Source of the DNA: Silene conica
Taxonomy: Eukaryota > Streptophyta > Magnoliopsida > Caryophyllales > Caryophyllaceae
Reading direction: 5' to 3'
NCBI GenBank assembly: GCA_029255685.2
Contig: CM055313.2
Span: 25,769,079-25,833,078 of the forward strand
DNA length: 64,000 nt
How positions within the stretch are numbered: position 1 is the first letter of the stretch; each line of letters opens with the position of its first letter. The notes below the pieces were generated by a model. The model saw only the letters and a list, made by a program, of their open reading frames with translations, did no database searches and was not told the DNA's origin. The position numbers and the translations under genes were made by a program. Shown here piece after piece: positions 10,304 through 20,500 of this stretch.

Positions 10304-11350
10304 GTGAAAATGGTTAAGAATGGGGTAAAAGCGGTTGTCAATGGCAAAGATGTTGGTATCACGTTTGAGGATATGTGTCGGGTCTTTAGGTTGAAGAATG
10401 AAGGACTCGTTCTTGACCCAAGTAAGGAGTGGGAAAATGTGTCTAAAATCGAAAAGTTGGACTTTAAAAAATATTTCGATAATGATGCGACGGAGGTGAG
10501 TCCACTGTTAACTAGTTCGTTTAATCCTAAGTTGAAGTTTTTCGTTAATTTCTTGTGGAACCCGGTCTTGTCGCGACGAGGTGGTCGTGACAAATTAAGC
10601 TGTTGTGAGGCTATCGTCCTCTATAATTGGATGACCGGCGTAAAAGTGAACTTAGCACCCTTGTTTTTCGCAAAAAAATGTTCAAATTTCGAAAATCTTG
10701 GTCAAAGAACGGTTTAGCACTACTCATGATATCACGTATGGGATGTGGATTTCGGATTTGTTGTTTGATGCAGGGGTAGTAGACATGAGTAGTTATGGAG
10801 TTGTTCCTCGAGATAGAATGAATGATAAATTGATGAAACTAATGGGTATACTTTGGAAGGATGGTGAGTTATTGTTTCGGTGTGAGAATGGAGAAGAAAC
10901 AAAGGTGAACGGGATTTTAGGTGTTCTCGAAGGGAAGGTGGATCAGTTGGTTTCTTTTATTTCTAGGTTGAAGGGCGCGAAAACCGAGAGTGGAAACGGG
11001 TCAAGCGTGAATGATGAGCTGCGAGGGTGGATGAAAAAGGTTGATGTGAGTCTCGCACACATTACTCGTGAATTGAAGGACGTGAGGAGGAGATTATTGG
11101 TGTCAGTGATCGTCATCAGTTCTTGACCACTCAAGGTGGAGCCTTGGTTTGTGATAGCCGTGGATTACGTGAGGACGGGGCTCAATGTTTGGCCGCGGTG
11201 AAGGCACTCTCTCTCAAGGTCCTTAACTTTGAGCGTGCGATCGATGCTCAAGGGCGTCATGTTGCGAGTTGTCTTGATCGTTTGGATACTTTAGAGTATC
11301 ATACCCGCCCCGAGTTCGTGAATCCCCACATAATCCGACACCCAGAATGA
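10304..11350 (+). pseudogene. Plant transposon protein-like / envelope-position ORF of a SIRE-like copia element
   Basis: Three overlapping frames make one broken gene: 10,304-10,717, 10,698-11,126 and a third frame to 11,350. The first part ('VNGKDVGITFEDMCRVFRLK', 'FNPKLKFFVNFLWNPVLSRR', 'EAIVLYNWMTGVKVNLAPLF') resembles the plant-specific 'putative plant transposon protein' family. The second ('GMWISDLLFDAGVVDMS') is its usual continuation. Coiled-coil-like segments follow ('LEGKVDQLVSFISRLKG', 'MKKVDVSLAHITRELKD'). The end, 'ALSLKVLNFERAIDAQGRHV', is also helical. The position between an insertion and a copia 3' LTR matches the extra envelope-position ORF of SIRE-type elements. Frameshifts near 10,700 and 11,085-11,095 break it. 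The function is unknown. Confidence 0.55.
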
Positions 11351-12055
11351 GCTCAGTTCGTGTTTTTGTGTTGTTAACAAATTGTTTTGCAGATTGGGCT
11401 TGGAACAGGAACACGATTGGTTTGGGCTGTTGTGGGGGATCCGGTTTCCACAAGCCTTCCTTACCCTTATCTTTTAATCTTCTTTTTGCTTACCCTTTTA
11501 AAACTTTGTGGCCCAATTTTCCCTATCCCTTATTCGGCCCAATTGGCATGTAGTTATTCTATTTGGATTGCCTTAACTCTTTCGGCCCTTTGGCTATGCT
11601 ACCTACAAACTATTCGACCCATTTAGGCCATGATTCGAAACAATAGGCCTATGTGGCTTTCTTTTGTATATTCGGCCCGTAGGCTTTCTAGTACTTGGTT
11701 GTATGTCGATTTCCCGTTCGTATCTCGTATTTTCTTGATTTTAATCATGTTTGTGTGTTTGATTTAGAATCGCATGCTTAGGTTTGTTTCGTATTATATC
11801 ATTCTAGTCGTTTTATGTCTTTGTTTCCGTCTTTTCAATGATGTCAAGAGGGGGAAAAGAATCCGACCTAGATTACGAATTTGCCTAAGATTGCTCCTTG
11901 TCGTAACGTATTGTCTCTCATAGTTCTTTAAGTAACTGGTTAATCTAAAAATAGAAACCCTAGTTGATCTATATTATGAATGACCAATCTTATGTTGAGG
12001 GGGAACGTTACAACATTACACTTAGACACGATTCTAGATAAGACTTGCCATCATT
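11351..12055 (+). other. 3' untranslated region of the SIRE-like element
   Basis: This is non-coding and T/C-rich, with several 'ggcccatttaggcc'-like words at 11,500-11,690. It ends in two 'gaggggga' purine-rich words. No gene was seen. Confidence 0.5.
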
Positions 12056-12069
12056 AAAAAGGGGGAATT
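12056..12069 (+). other. Polypurine tract of the SIRE-like element
   Basis: aaaaagggggaatt lies directly before TGTTGAG, the typical copia 3' LTR start. Confidence 0.7.
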
Positions 12070-13583
12070 TGTTGAGTAATATATTTTATATATTTAATAT
12101 ATTGTTTTATGTTTTAATAATGACAAGTCTAGATAATTATGTTTTATATACATATGCGTGTAATCGTGCGTTTAAGTTACAGTTAATTATAGAGCGAAGA
12201 TCATAGTTTAACAAAGTATAGATTCAATAGTAGATTGAAGAAAAGATCAAGCTCGTATAAAGTCTTTTTGAAGACTTACAAGATTAAAAGTCTTATTGCG
12301 GAATCAAAGAGCTCCTAAGTTATAAGTCGTATCTATAACTATTGAGAAAATGAGAAATGCGTGAAGTAAAGTAAAAGCGTGAAAATATATGCGTAATTTA
12401 GTTATATTGTCATCTATTAATTTAGTAATCTTAAAACGGTTTTTAGAATAAAAATATTCTTTGGTTAACAAGGATTAAAATAATTATCCTATGAGATAAT
12501 TATTTATTCTAATATATAAAGAATTTTATTCTAACCGTTATTGTCAAAATCTAAACTCCTAGGGAAACGTACTTCGAGAAATATGTCTCGAAAAACGTGT
12601 CCTATGAAACGTGCACCTCGGAAACCGTGCACCTCGGGAAACGTGTACATCGTTTTGCGTGCGGTTGAAGTAATACGTTTTATATTGTCTTTGAGGTTTA
12701 ATTAAATAAATAATATGTGTTTATTTAATTTACTGAAAGTAAATCTAGGATTTGGTTAAAGATATAATTTATTATATCTTAACAAGAATTAGAAATCGAT
12801 TTAAAGTAGGATATTATAATTTATGGTATAAGCTGTTTCCTAAATCAAATAGGTTTTGGTAATACAACCTTATGTCTTAATTTATTAATATCTTATAAAG
12901 TCTTTCCTAATTCAAATAAGATTAGTTTTAGAATATTACCTAGAATAAGAATTCTAGATAAAGTAATATTCCTAGACAATCTAGGATTCAACCAAGATCT
13001 AAATTACTTATAAGGGATATTATATCATACGTTGAAAAATAACAACATACACGCCTCACGCTTAAAAGAAAGAACCGAACATTATCTTTCGTGCATCTCG
13101 TTTTCCGTGCCAATTATTGTCAGATCTCGTATTGAAGACTACAAGCTTTGAAGATTACTCTCATTCGTTCAAGATCTTTGAACACAAGAGTTTATTGAAG
13201 ATTTATCTTATTTACTTAAGATAGTGTGAGTATTTAGCGGTACTCTTTGTAGTCAAGTATTTAACGGTACTTGACATAGCTAGGTATTTAACGGTATCTA
13301 GTTTGAGTTACAACTAATATCAAAGTTGTACGAGTAGGGTTGATAAAATTGTAATCCGGAGAAGGTACTAATTTTATTAATCGAGAATAGTGGACGTAGG
13401 TTTCGATTTGTGAAACTGAACCACTTCAAAAGATCGTGTCTCCTTTTATTTTGTCGTTCTTACTCGTTACTTGCTACTATCACGCTCTATCAACATACGT
13501 CGAAGAAGAATCGAAAAAGTTGACATACTCAATTCACCCCCCCCCCCCCCTTCTTGAGTATATCTAGATAAATAGACTCTTCA
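12070..13583 (+). mobile_element. 3' LTR of a SIRE-like copia element
   Basis: It starts TGTTGAGTAATATA. Near its end it contains 'caattcaccccccc..ttcttgagta', a word typical of SIRE-type LTR ends, with a C-run of about 14 bp at 13,537-13,550. The right edge is placed at the last CA before LINE coding sequence starts (13,583). An alternative end is TCAACA at 13,494. A repeated 'gtatttarcggtac' word occurs three times at 13,230-13,290. Lines of similar 'aaacgtgcacctcgg' words lie at 12,580-12,650. Confidence 0.6.
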
Positions 13584-14568
13584 GCTAAAGGGAGAGCAGG
13601 GCGTAATTTTGTTATTGGAATAAGGAAAGGAAATGGTGAATGGATTTATGAAAATCAAGATATTGGGGAGGAATTTCAGAATTATTCTAAAGAGATTTTC
13701 GGTACTAGCGAAACTGAGCATAATGAAAGGAGGGTCCTAACTCAGAAACTTTTCTATCTGTTGTGGAAGGAGGTATCAAGGAGGACGATAGGGATTTTTT
13801 AAAAAAGCCTTTCACAGCTAAGGAGGTTCAGAAAGCTATTTTTTAAATGGGAGTGATGAAATCTCCGGGACCGGATGGAATACCTACGGTGTTTTTTCAG
13901 AAGTGTTGGTATTTCATAAAGAAGGATTTCACGAAGGCGGCACTAGCTATTCTAAATTCGGGAAGAGTGCTAAGGGAGTGTAATAGAACTTTTATTGCCA
14001 TGATCCCAAAGAGAGATAATCTTGGGGAGGTGAAAGATTACAGACCCATTGGTCTTTGTATCGTGTTCATGAGGATCATTTCCAAATGTGTTAATTACTA
14101 ATAGGTTGGCTAGGATTATGGGATATTTAGTGGGAAATTTTCAGAATGCCTTTATCCCAGGAAGGAACATTAGCGATAATATTTTGCTAGCTAATGAAGC
14201 TATATATCGGGTAAATACAAATAAGAAAGGAAGGCGAGGAAGATTGGCTTTTAAGATAGATATTAGTAAAGCCTACGATCGAATGAGATGGGGTTTTGTA
14301 GAAGCAGTTTTAAAAAGGATGTGCTTCCCGGATAATATGGTCAATTTGATCATGAATTGCGTTAACTCTGTCTCCTATGAGGTTATGTTGAGTGGAATGC
14401 CGCTTCCACAGTTTCGGCCAAAATGTGGGCTCAGGCAAAGTTATCCCTTATCCCCGTATCTTTTTGTGCTATGTATGGAGACTTTGTTAAGGAATTTATG
14501 TAGAGCTCAAGAGAGGGATGAATTTAAATGGATTCATATGGGGGATAGGGTGGATAGATTTACACATC
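13584..14568 (+). pseudogene. L1-type LINE reverse transcriptase, fragment
   Basis: The conceptual protein runs 'AKGRAGRNFVIGIRKGNG' to 'HMGDRVDRFTHL'. It covers reverse transcriptase blocks: 'MKSPGPDGIPTVFFQKCW', 'KRDNLGEVKDYRPIGLC', 'LVGNFQNAFIPGRNISDNIL', 'AFKIDISKAYDRM' and 'CGLRQSYPLSPYLFVLCME'. The enzyme makes LINE cDNA at the nuclear target site. A stop precedes 13,847 and a frameshift lies near 14,090-14,101. The sequence breaks off just before the FADD catalytic box, where Tekay DNA on the other strand begins (about 14,565). The 3' part of what is probably the same LINE resumes at 41,393, with roughly 200 codons missing between them. Left of 13,584 it is cut by the SIRE-like LTR. 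Confidence 0.88.
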
Positions 14569-14968
14569 TGAATTATCACTAGCTTTGTTCACTGCCTCAC
14601 GCCACTTCTGAATTCTTGGGTCACCCTTCTGACGCTCTCGGATCTCGGAATATAACTCAGGCTCGATCGTCAAATCCCCCATAGCCTCACCCTTCCTTAT
14701 CACCGTGATTCCCATCTGTCCCAACTCACGATACATACTCAGCCTGGACATAGTTGTGCATAGAGCGTGAACAGACTTCCTGCTCAATGCATCAGCCACA
14801 ACATTAGCCTTTCCTTCCTTGTACGGAATCTCCATATCGTAATCTACAATAAGCTCGATCCATCTCCTCTGGCGCATGTTTAGTTCCCTCTGAGTATAGA
14901 TGTACTTCAGGCTCTTATGATCAGAATACACTTTGAATGTAGCTCCATAAAGATAATGTCGCCACAGT
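14565..14968 (-). pseudogene. Tekay-like gypsy RNase H, C-terminal part (left half of split gene)
   Basis: The minus strand reads 'LWRHYLYGATFKVYSDHKSL', 'YIYTQRELNMRQRRWIELIV', 'DYDMEIPYKEGKANVVADAL', then the linker to 'GDPRIQKWREAVNKASDNSD'. This is the end of RNase H and the start of the integrase linker of a chromovirus. Integrase and the 3' LTR are absent, because LINE sequence follows at once. The domain is continuous with the RT at 35,392-36,313: 'AVVFALKL' is at the right and 'LWRHYLYG' at the left of the 20.4-kb Athila-2 insertion. Confidence 0.9.
14964..14968. repeat. Left target-site duplication of Athila-2
   Basis: acagt at 14,964-14,968 faces acagc at 35,392-35,396. Four of five bases match, and the Tekay RNase H codons are restored when one copy is removed. 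Confidence 0.7.
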
Positions 14969-15977
14969 TGATGCCCGTCGTTGAGAGTACCAAAGATAAA
15001 AATTATAATTCCTAACTTTAACAATAGATAGCGAAAGTCAGGGTCGAACCATAGAGAGGTGGGGAATGTTTATTGTTTGATGTTAATGTTTTAGGGTAAC
15101 AGTTTTGGGGGTTTTGATTGGTTGTTACTAAGTCTAGAAACAGAGATAAAAATAAAACAAGAATAAAAAGATGACAATAAAACTTATAATAAAAGAGATG
15201 CTAGGATGATTGGGTAATAAATAGCTAAGGTAATATAAATCCTAAGGTCAACATGTAATGCAGTCGCGCAAGGGGTGTAACATATCCTTTCGGTCTATGG
15301 TACCTAATAGCTCCTTTCAGCCTATGCTATTAGTCCCTAGGTCTCACAATTATTGGGTGTCAACAATAAGGGTGATTCCTAAATCCTAGGTCACATACCT
15401 TTCAGTCTTGAGTAACCTAGCCGTCTTAAGGCGCAAACCAATGCCCTCCCCGTATCTTTCAATCTTGGGTAGGTCATTACTAACATCCTATAAGTCTCCC
15501 TTGGGTCTCATTGCAGGATACTATAGTCGACGAAGTAAAACAAACAGAATACAAACGCGAGTGGGTCGACCGACCAGCTATCCCAATCGGCCGACCACAG
15601 CCTCGATCGCCCGACCCATTAAGTAGGTCGATCGACCACGGCCCTGCTACAGTCGATCATCGGAACCTATACTACCTACGCATATTCATCCCCGACATCC
15701 TAACATGTGAAATTTAGCTACTCATGATTACTAAAATAACAATGGAAATAAGGATAAACATGGAAATTATAATGGATATCAATCTAAACATGCAATCAAG
15801 AATAAAGCTTGGGATTCTACCTTTTCCGCATAAATCTGCAAAAGAGCATAAAAATACGAAAGAGCATAAAAATACGAAAGTAGACAATTGTTGGGAAATA
15901 AAGGCTATAACATAGTAGATGAGCGACCAAATGCGTGTAAAAATCGATGTAAAACATCATAAAATAGACACGCATCA
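14969..15977 (-). repeat. Left (3') LTR of Athila-2, internally deleted
   Basis: The ends are TGATGCGTGTC..GGGCATCA (minus strand). It is 1,009 bp against 1,579 bp for the central LTR. About 570 bp, including the TATA region and two palindrome pairs, are missing between 'gattctacctt' and 'ttccgcataaatctg'. An 18-bp word (agcataaaaatacgaaag) is duplicated at about 15,845-15,880. Palindrome pairs lie at 15,564/15,585 and a degenerate one at 15,605/15,626. Confidence 0.85.
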
Positions 15978-16641
15978 AATTCCCCAAACCAAACCTTGCT
16001 TGCCCTCAAGCAAGAATTTGACTCGATCTTAACTAATGGAACGATTTCAATCTCAAAGAGAAATTTACATGTAAACCTAAACCAATGCCAAGTACAAGAT
16101 GAGAAGGTATTTAAATCATGCAAACGAGTTATGGTGTCGTCAAACTTTGCAAAACTAGAGACTATAGAGACTTTATACCATGGACTCTCGCGATACGCTC
16201 AAGACACTCATGAAGCAAAGGGTGAGTATATGTAGAAGATAGAAAGAAGTATATTGTAATGACACTCACCTAACTGCGACCCATGAAAACATGCCTGCAA
16301 TCTAATATGAACAAGAATTCCACAACTATGTATAAACACACTCATCAAGTGACTCGGATACATGCAATTGAGGCAATGAAGGAAATGTGAGGTGAAAGGT
16401 AAAAAGTGGTTAAGGTGTTTTTCGATTTGTGGGGTTAGTAGCCAAGCTAGTAAAACCGGTTCCCAATAACATATTTCACAACTTTTTGATATTAAGAAGG
16501 TGCTCTTTTTGTGGCACAACTCTCACATTATATATAAGAAAGGACTCCCAAATATTTTGAATGAAGTACGGGAGTGATAACAAATAAAAGAAAGGGATTT
16601 CAGAACGTATATATTTTTTTGAAACTCTGATGCTGTCAGGT

Positions 16642-16674
16642 GGTCGGTCGACCTATGAAGGTGGTCGGTCGACC
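16642..16674. repeat. Palindrome pair in the 3'UTR block (unit 1)
   Basis: Motifs are at 16,642 and 16,663, with spacer tatgaaggt. Equivalent pairs are at 18,524, 20,406, 24,149 and 30,788. In unit 4 only one motif remains (22,288). Confidence 0.95.
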
Positions 16675-16687
16675 TCTTTCCTGTACG

Positions 16688-16795
16688 CTTTGACTTTCTT
16701 TTTTTCGTTTTTTTTCTTTTCTTTCTTTCTTTTTCTGAATTTTCTGTTCTTTTTCTCTTTTCTTGCTTTCTTTCTTTCTTTTCTCTTTTTGCTCA
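16688..16795 (-). repeat. Homopurine tract (sense strand of Athila-2)
   Basis: About 105 bp of almost pure T/C on the plus strand (A/G on the element strand), made of tttc/ttct words. It recurs in every 3'UTR block: about 18,570, 20,452, 22,312, 24,195 and 30,835. The long Phe/Ser or Lys/Glu/Arg open frames here are artefacts of this composition. Confidence 0.85.
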
Positions 16796-16917
16796 AGATA
16801 GCATACAAACCAAGATGCCTCAAAATAAACCAAAGACCACAGATACTAGCTTGGAAGGGTAGGCTAAGTATAGGATGTAGTTTTGGGGGATAAAAAGGCC
16901 ATTTTGGCCTCAGCCTC

Positions 16918-16950
16918 GGTCGACCGACCCATTAAGTAGGTCGATCGACC
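16918..16950. repeat. Palindrome pair at the 3'UTR/LTR junction (unit 1)
   Basis: GGTCGACCGACC lies at 16,918 and GGTCGATCGACC at 16,939, 21 bp apart. Repeats lie at 18,800, 20,682 and 22,543. Confidence 0.95.
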
Positions 16951-17390
16951 ACGGCCCTGCTACAGTCGGTCATCGGAATCTATACTACCTACGCATATTC
17001 ATCCCCTACATCCTAACATGTGAAATTTAGCTACTCATGATTACTAAAATAACAATGGAAATAAGGATAAACATGGAAATTATAATGGATATCAATCTAA
17101 ACATGCAATCGAGAATAAAGCTTGGGATTCTACCTTAAACCGTATGCAATAATTCTAAACTAATAACAATGAGGCATAATTTAAAAGAAGAATTACCGGA
17201 AATATGATTGAGGCAGAAAAGGAACAAACTTTATTGATGAATGCTTGAAAGGTTGAAGACAAAACTAAAAGTATTTGAGAATTATTGAAAGATTACAACT
17301 AAGGATAAAACTAAATTAAAGACTGAGCAAAACTCTATTAGGGACTGAATGATAGATGAATCTCTGAATGATTAACCCTAAACAGGAGAT

Positions 17391-17402
17391 TAGTTTATAT
17401 AG
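17391..17402 (-). promoter_or_regulatory. LTR TATA box, one per tandem unit
   Basis: The minus strand reads CTATATAAACTAATC. The same box is at about 19,273, 21,155, 23,016, 29,657 and 34,922. It is the only good TATA candidate in the LTR and lies about 470 bp from the LTR start. Confidence 0.55.
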
Positions 17403-17474
17403 GCGGAAAATTAAGAGTTTCCTAAAGATTCTAACACGTTAATGGGCTTCGGAAAGCTTCAGGGTCTGCGCAGA

Positions 17475-17587
17475 GGTCGGCCGACCCACATAGTAGGTCG
17501 GTCGACTTGTTTACGGGCTTCTGTGTTTTTTCGGACATTCCATAACAGGGGCCTGGTCGGCCGACCCAAATAGTAGGTCGGTCGACC
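17475..17587. repeat. Two palindrome pairs upstream of the LTR TATA box (unit 1)
   Basis: The pairs are 17,475/17,496 and 17,555/17,576, with spacers cacatagta and caaatagta. They lie in the U3 part, between the LTR start and the TATA box. The last base of one motif is T instead of C. The same pairs occur in every LTR copy except the deleted left LTR. Confidence 0.95.
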
Positions 17588-20500
17588 CATTTTCCTGTAG
17601 GATTGCTTGGTTTTGTCTTCAGTTTGACTTCTTAGTACTAGGTCAATGTTTCGAGTTGACTTTTCATCGTTCCTTGGCTAAAAAAAATCCTGAGGGCATA
17701 AATTTGGTATAAAACCGTCTCTTTTCCGCATAAATCTGCAAAAGAGCATAAAAATACGAAAGTAGACAATTGTTGGGAAATAAAGGCTATAACATAGTAA
17801 ATGAGCGACCAAATGCGTGTAAAAATCGATGTAAAACATCATAAAATAGACACGCATCAAATTCCCCAAACCAAACCTTGCTTGCCCTCAAGCAAGAATT
17901 AGACTCGATCTTAACTAATGGAACGATTTCAATCTCAGAGAGAAATTTACATGTAAACCTAAACCAATGCCAAGTACAAGATGAGAAGGTATTTAAATCA
18001 TGCAAACGAGTTATGGTGTCGTCAAACTTTGCAAAACTAGAGACTATAGAGACTTTATACCATGGACTCTCGCGATACGCTCGAGACACTCATGAAGCAA
18101 AGGGTGAGTATATGTAGAAGATAGAAAGAAGTATATTGTAATGACACTCACCTAACTGCGACCCATGAAAACATGCCTGCAATCTAATATGAACAAGAAT
18201 TCCACAACTATGTATAAACACACTCATCAAGTGACTCGGATACATGCAATTGAGGCAATGAAGGATATGTGAGGTGAAAGGTAAAAAGTGGTTAAGATGT
18301 TTTTGGATTTTTGGGGTTAGTAGCCAAGCTAGTAAAACCGGTTCCCAATAACATATTTCACAACTTTTTGATATTAAGAAGGTGCTCTTTTTGTGGCACA
18401 ACTCTCACATTATATATAAGAAAGGACTCCCAAATATTTTGAATGAAGTACGGGAGTGATAACAAATAAAAGAAAGGGATTTCAGAACGTATATATTTTT
18501 TTGAAACTCTGATGCTGTCAAGTGGTCGGTCGACCTATGAAGGTGGTCGGTCGACCTCTTTCCTGTACGCTTTGACTTTCTTTTTTTCGTTTTTTTTCTT
18601 TTCTTTCTTTCTTTTTCTGAATTTTCTGTTCTTTTTCTCTTTTCTTGCTTTCTTTCTTTCTTTTCTCTTTTTGCTCAAGATAGCATACAAACCAAGATGC
18701 CTCAAAATAAACCAAAGACCACAGATACTAGCTTGGAAGGGTAGGCTAAGTATAGGATGTAGTTTTGGGGGATAAAAAGGCCATTTTGGCCTCAGCCTCG
18801 GTCGACCGACCCATTAAGTAGGTCGATCGACCACGGCCCTGCTACAGTCGGTCATCGGAATCTATACTACCTACGCATATTCATCCCCTACATCCTAACA
18901 TGTGAAATTTAGCTACTCATGATTACTAAAATAACAATGGAAATAAGGATAAACATGGAAATTATAATGGATATCAATCTAAACATGCAATCGAGAATAA
19001 AGCTTGGGATTCTACCTTAAACCGTATGCAATAATTCTAAACTAATAACAATGAGGCATAATTTAAAAGAAGAATTACCGGAAATATGATTGAGGCAGAA
19101 AAGGAACAAACTTTATTGATGAATGCTTGAAAGGTTGAAGACAAAACTAAAAGTATTTGAGAATTATTGAAAGATTACAACTAAGGATAAAACTAAATTA
19201 AAGACTGAGCAAAACTCTATTAGGGACTGAATGATAGATGAATCTCTGAATGATTAACCCTAAACAGGAGATTAGTTTATATAGGCGGAAAATTAAGAGT
19301 TTCCTAAAGATTCTAACACGTTAATGGGCTTCGGAAAGCTTCAGGGTCTGCGCAGAGGTCGGCCGACCCACGTAGTAGGTCGGTCGACTTGTTTACGGGC
19401 TTCTGTGTTTTTTCGGACATTCCATAACAGGGGCCTGGTCGGCCGACCCAAATAGTAGGTCGGTCGACCCATTTTCCTGTAGGATTGCTTGGTTTTGTCT
19501 TCAGTTTGACTTCTTAGTACTAGGTCAATGTTTCGAGTTGACTTTTCATCGTTCCTTGGCTAAAAAAAATCCTGAGGGCATAAATTTGGTATAAAACCGT
19601 CTCTTTTCCGCATAAATCTGCAAAAGAGCATAAAAATACGAAAGTAGACAATTGTTGGGAAATAAAGGCTATAACATAGTAAATGAGCGACCAAATGCGT
19701 GTAAAAATCGATGTAAAACATCATAAAATAGACACGCATCAAATTCCCCAAACCAAACCTTGCTTGCCCTCAAGCAAGAATTAGACTCGATCTTAACTAA
19801 TGGAACGATTTCAATCACAGAGAGAAATTTACATGTAAACCTAAACCAATGCCAAGTACAAGATGAGAAGGTATTTAAATCATGCAAACGAGTTATGGTG
19901 TCGTCAAACTTTGCAAAACTAGAGACTATAGAGACTTTATACCATGGACTCTCGCGATACGCTCGAGACACTCATGAAGCAAAGGGTGAGTATATGTAGA
20001 AGATAGAAAGAAGTATATTGTAATGACACTCACCTAACTGCGACCCATGAAAACATGCCTGCAATCTAATATGAACAAGAATTCCACAACTATGTATAAA
20101 CACACTCATCAAGTGACTCGGATACATGCAATTGAGGCAATGAAGGATATGTGAGGTGAAAGGTAAAAAGTGGTTAAGATGTTTTTGGATTTTTGGGGTT
20201 AGTAGCCAAGCTAGTAAAACCGGTTCCCAATAACATATTTCACAACTTTTTGATATTAAGAAGGTGCTCTTTTTGTGGCACAACTCTCACATTATATTTA
20301 AGAAAGGACTCCCAAATATTTTGAATGAAGTACGGGAGTGATAACAAATAAAAGAAAGGGATTTCAGAACGTATATATTTTTTTGAAACTCTGATGCTGT
20401 CAAGTGGTCGGTCGACCTATGAAGGTGGTCGGTCGACCTCTTTCCTGTACGCTTTGACTTTCTTTTTTTCGTTTTTTTTCTTTTCTTTCTTTCTTTTTCT

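Noticed and set aside
15996-16519. Repeated open frames of 79, 100 and 103 aa in each tandem unit
   Set aside because: They occur only because the non-coding unit is repeated. No domain is recognisable, and they cross the LTR edge.
16630-16893. Phe/Ser-rich and Lys/Glu-rich open frames repeated five or more times
   Set aside because: They are translations of the homopurine/homopyrimidine tract in a non-coding 3'UTR.
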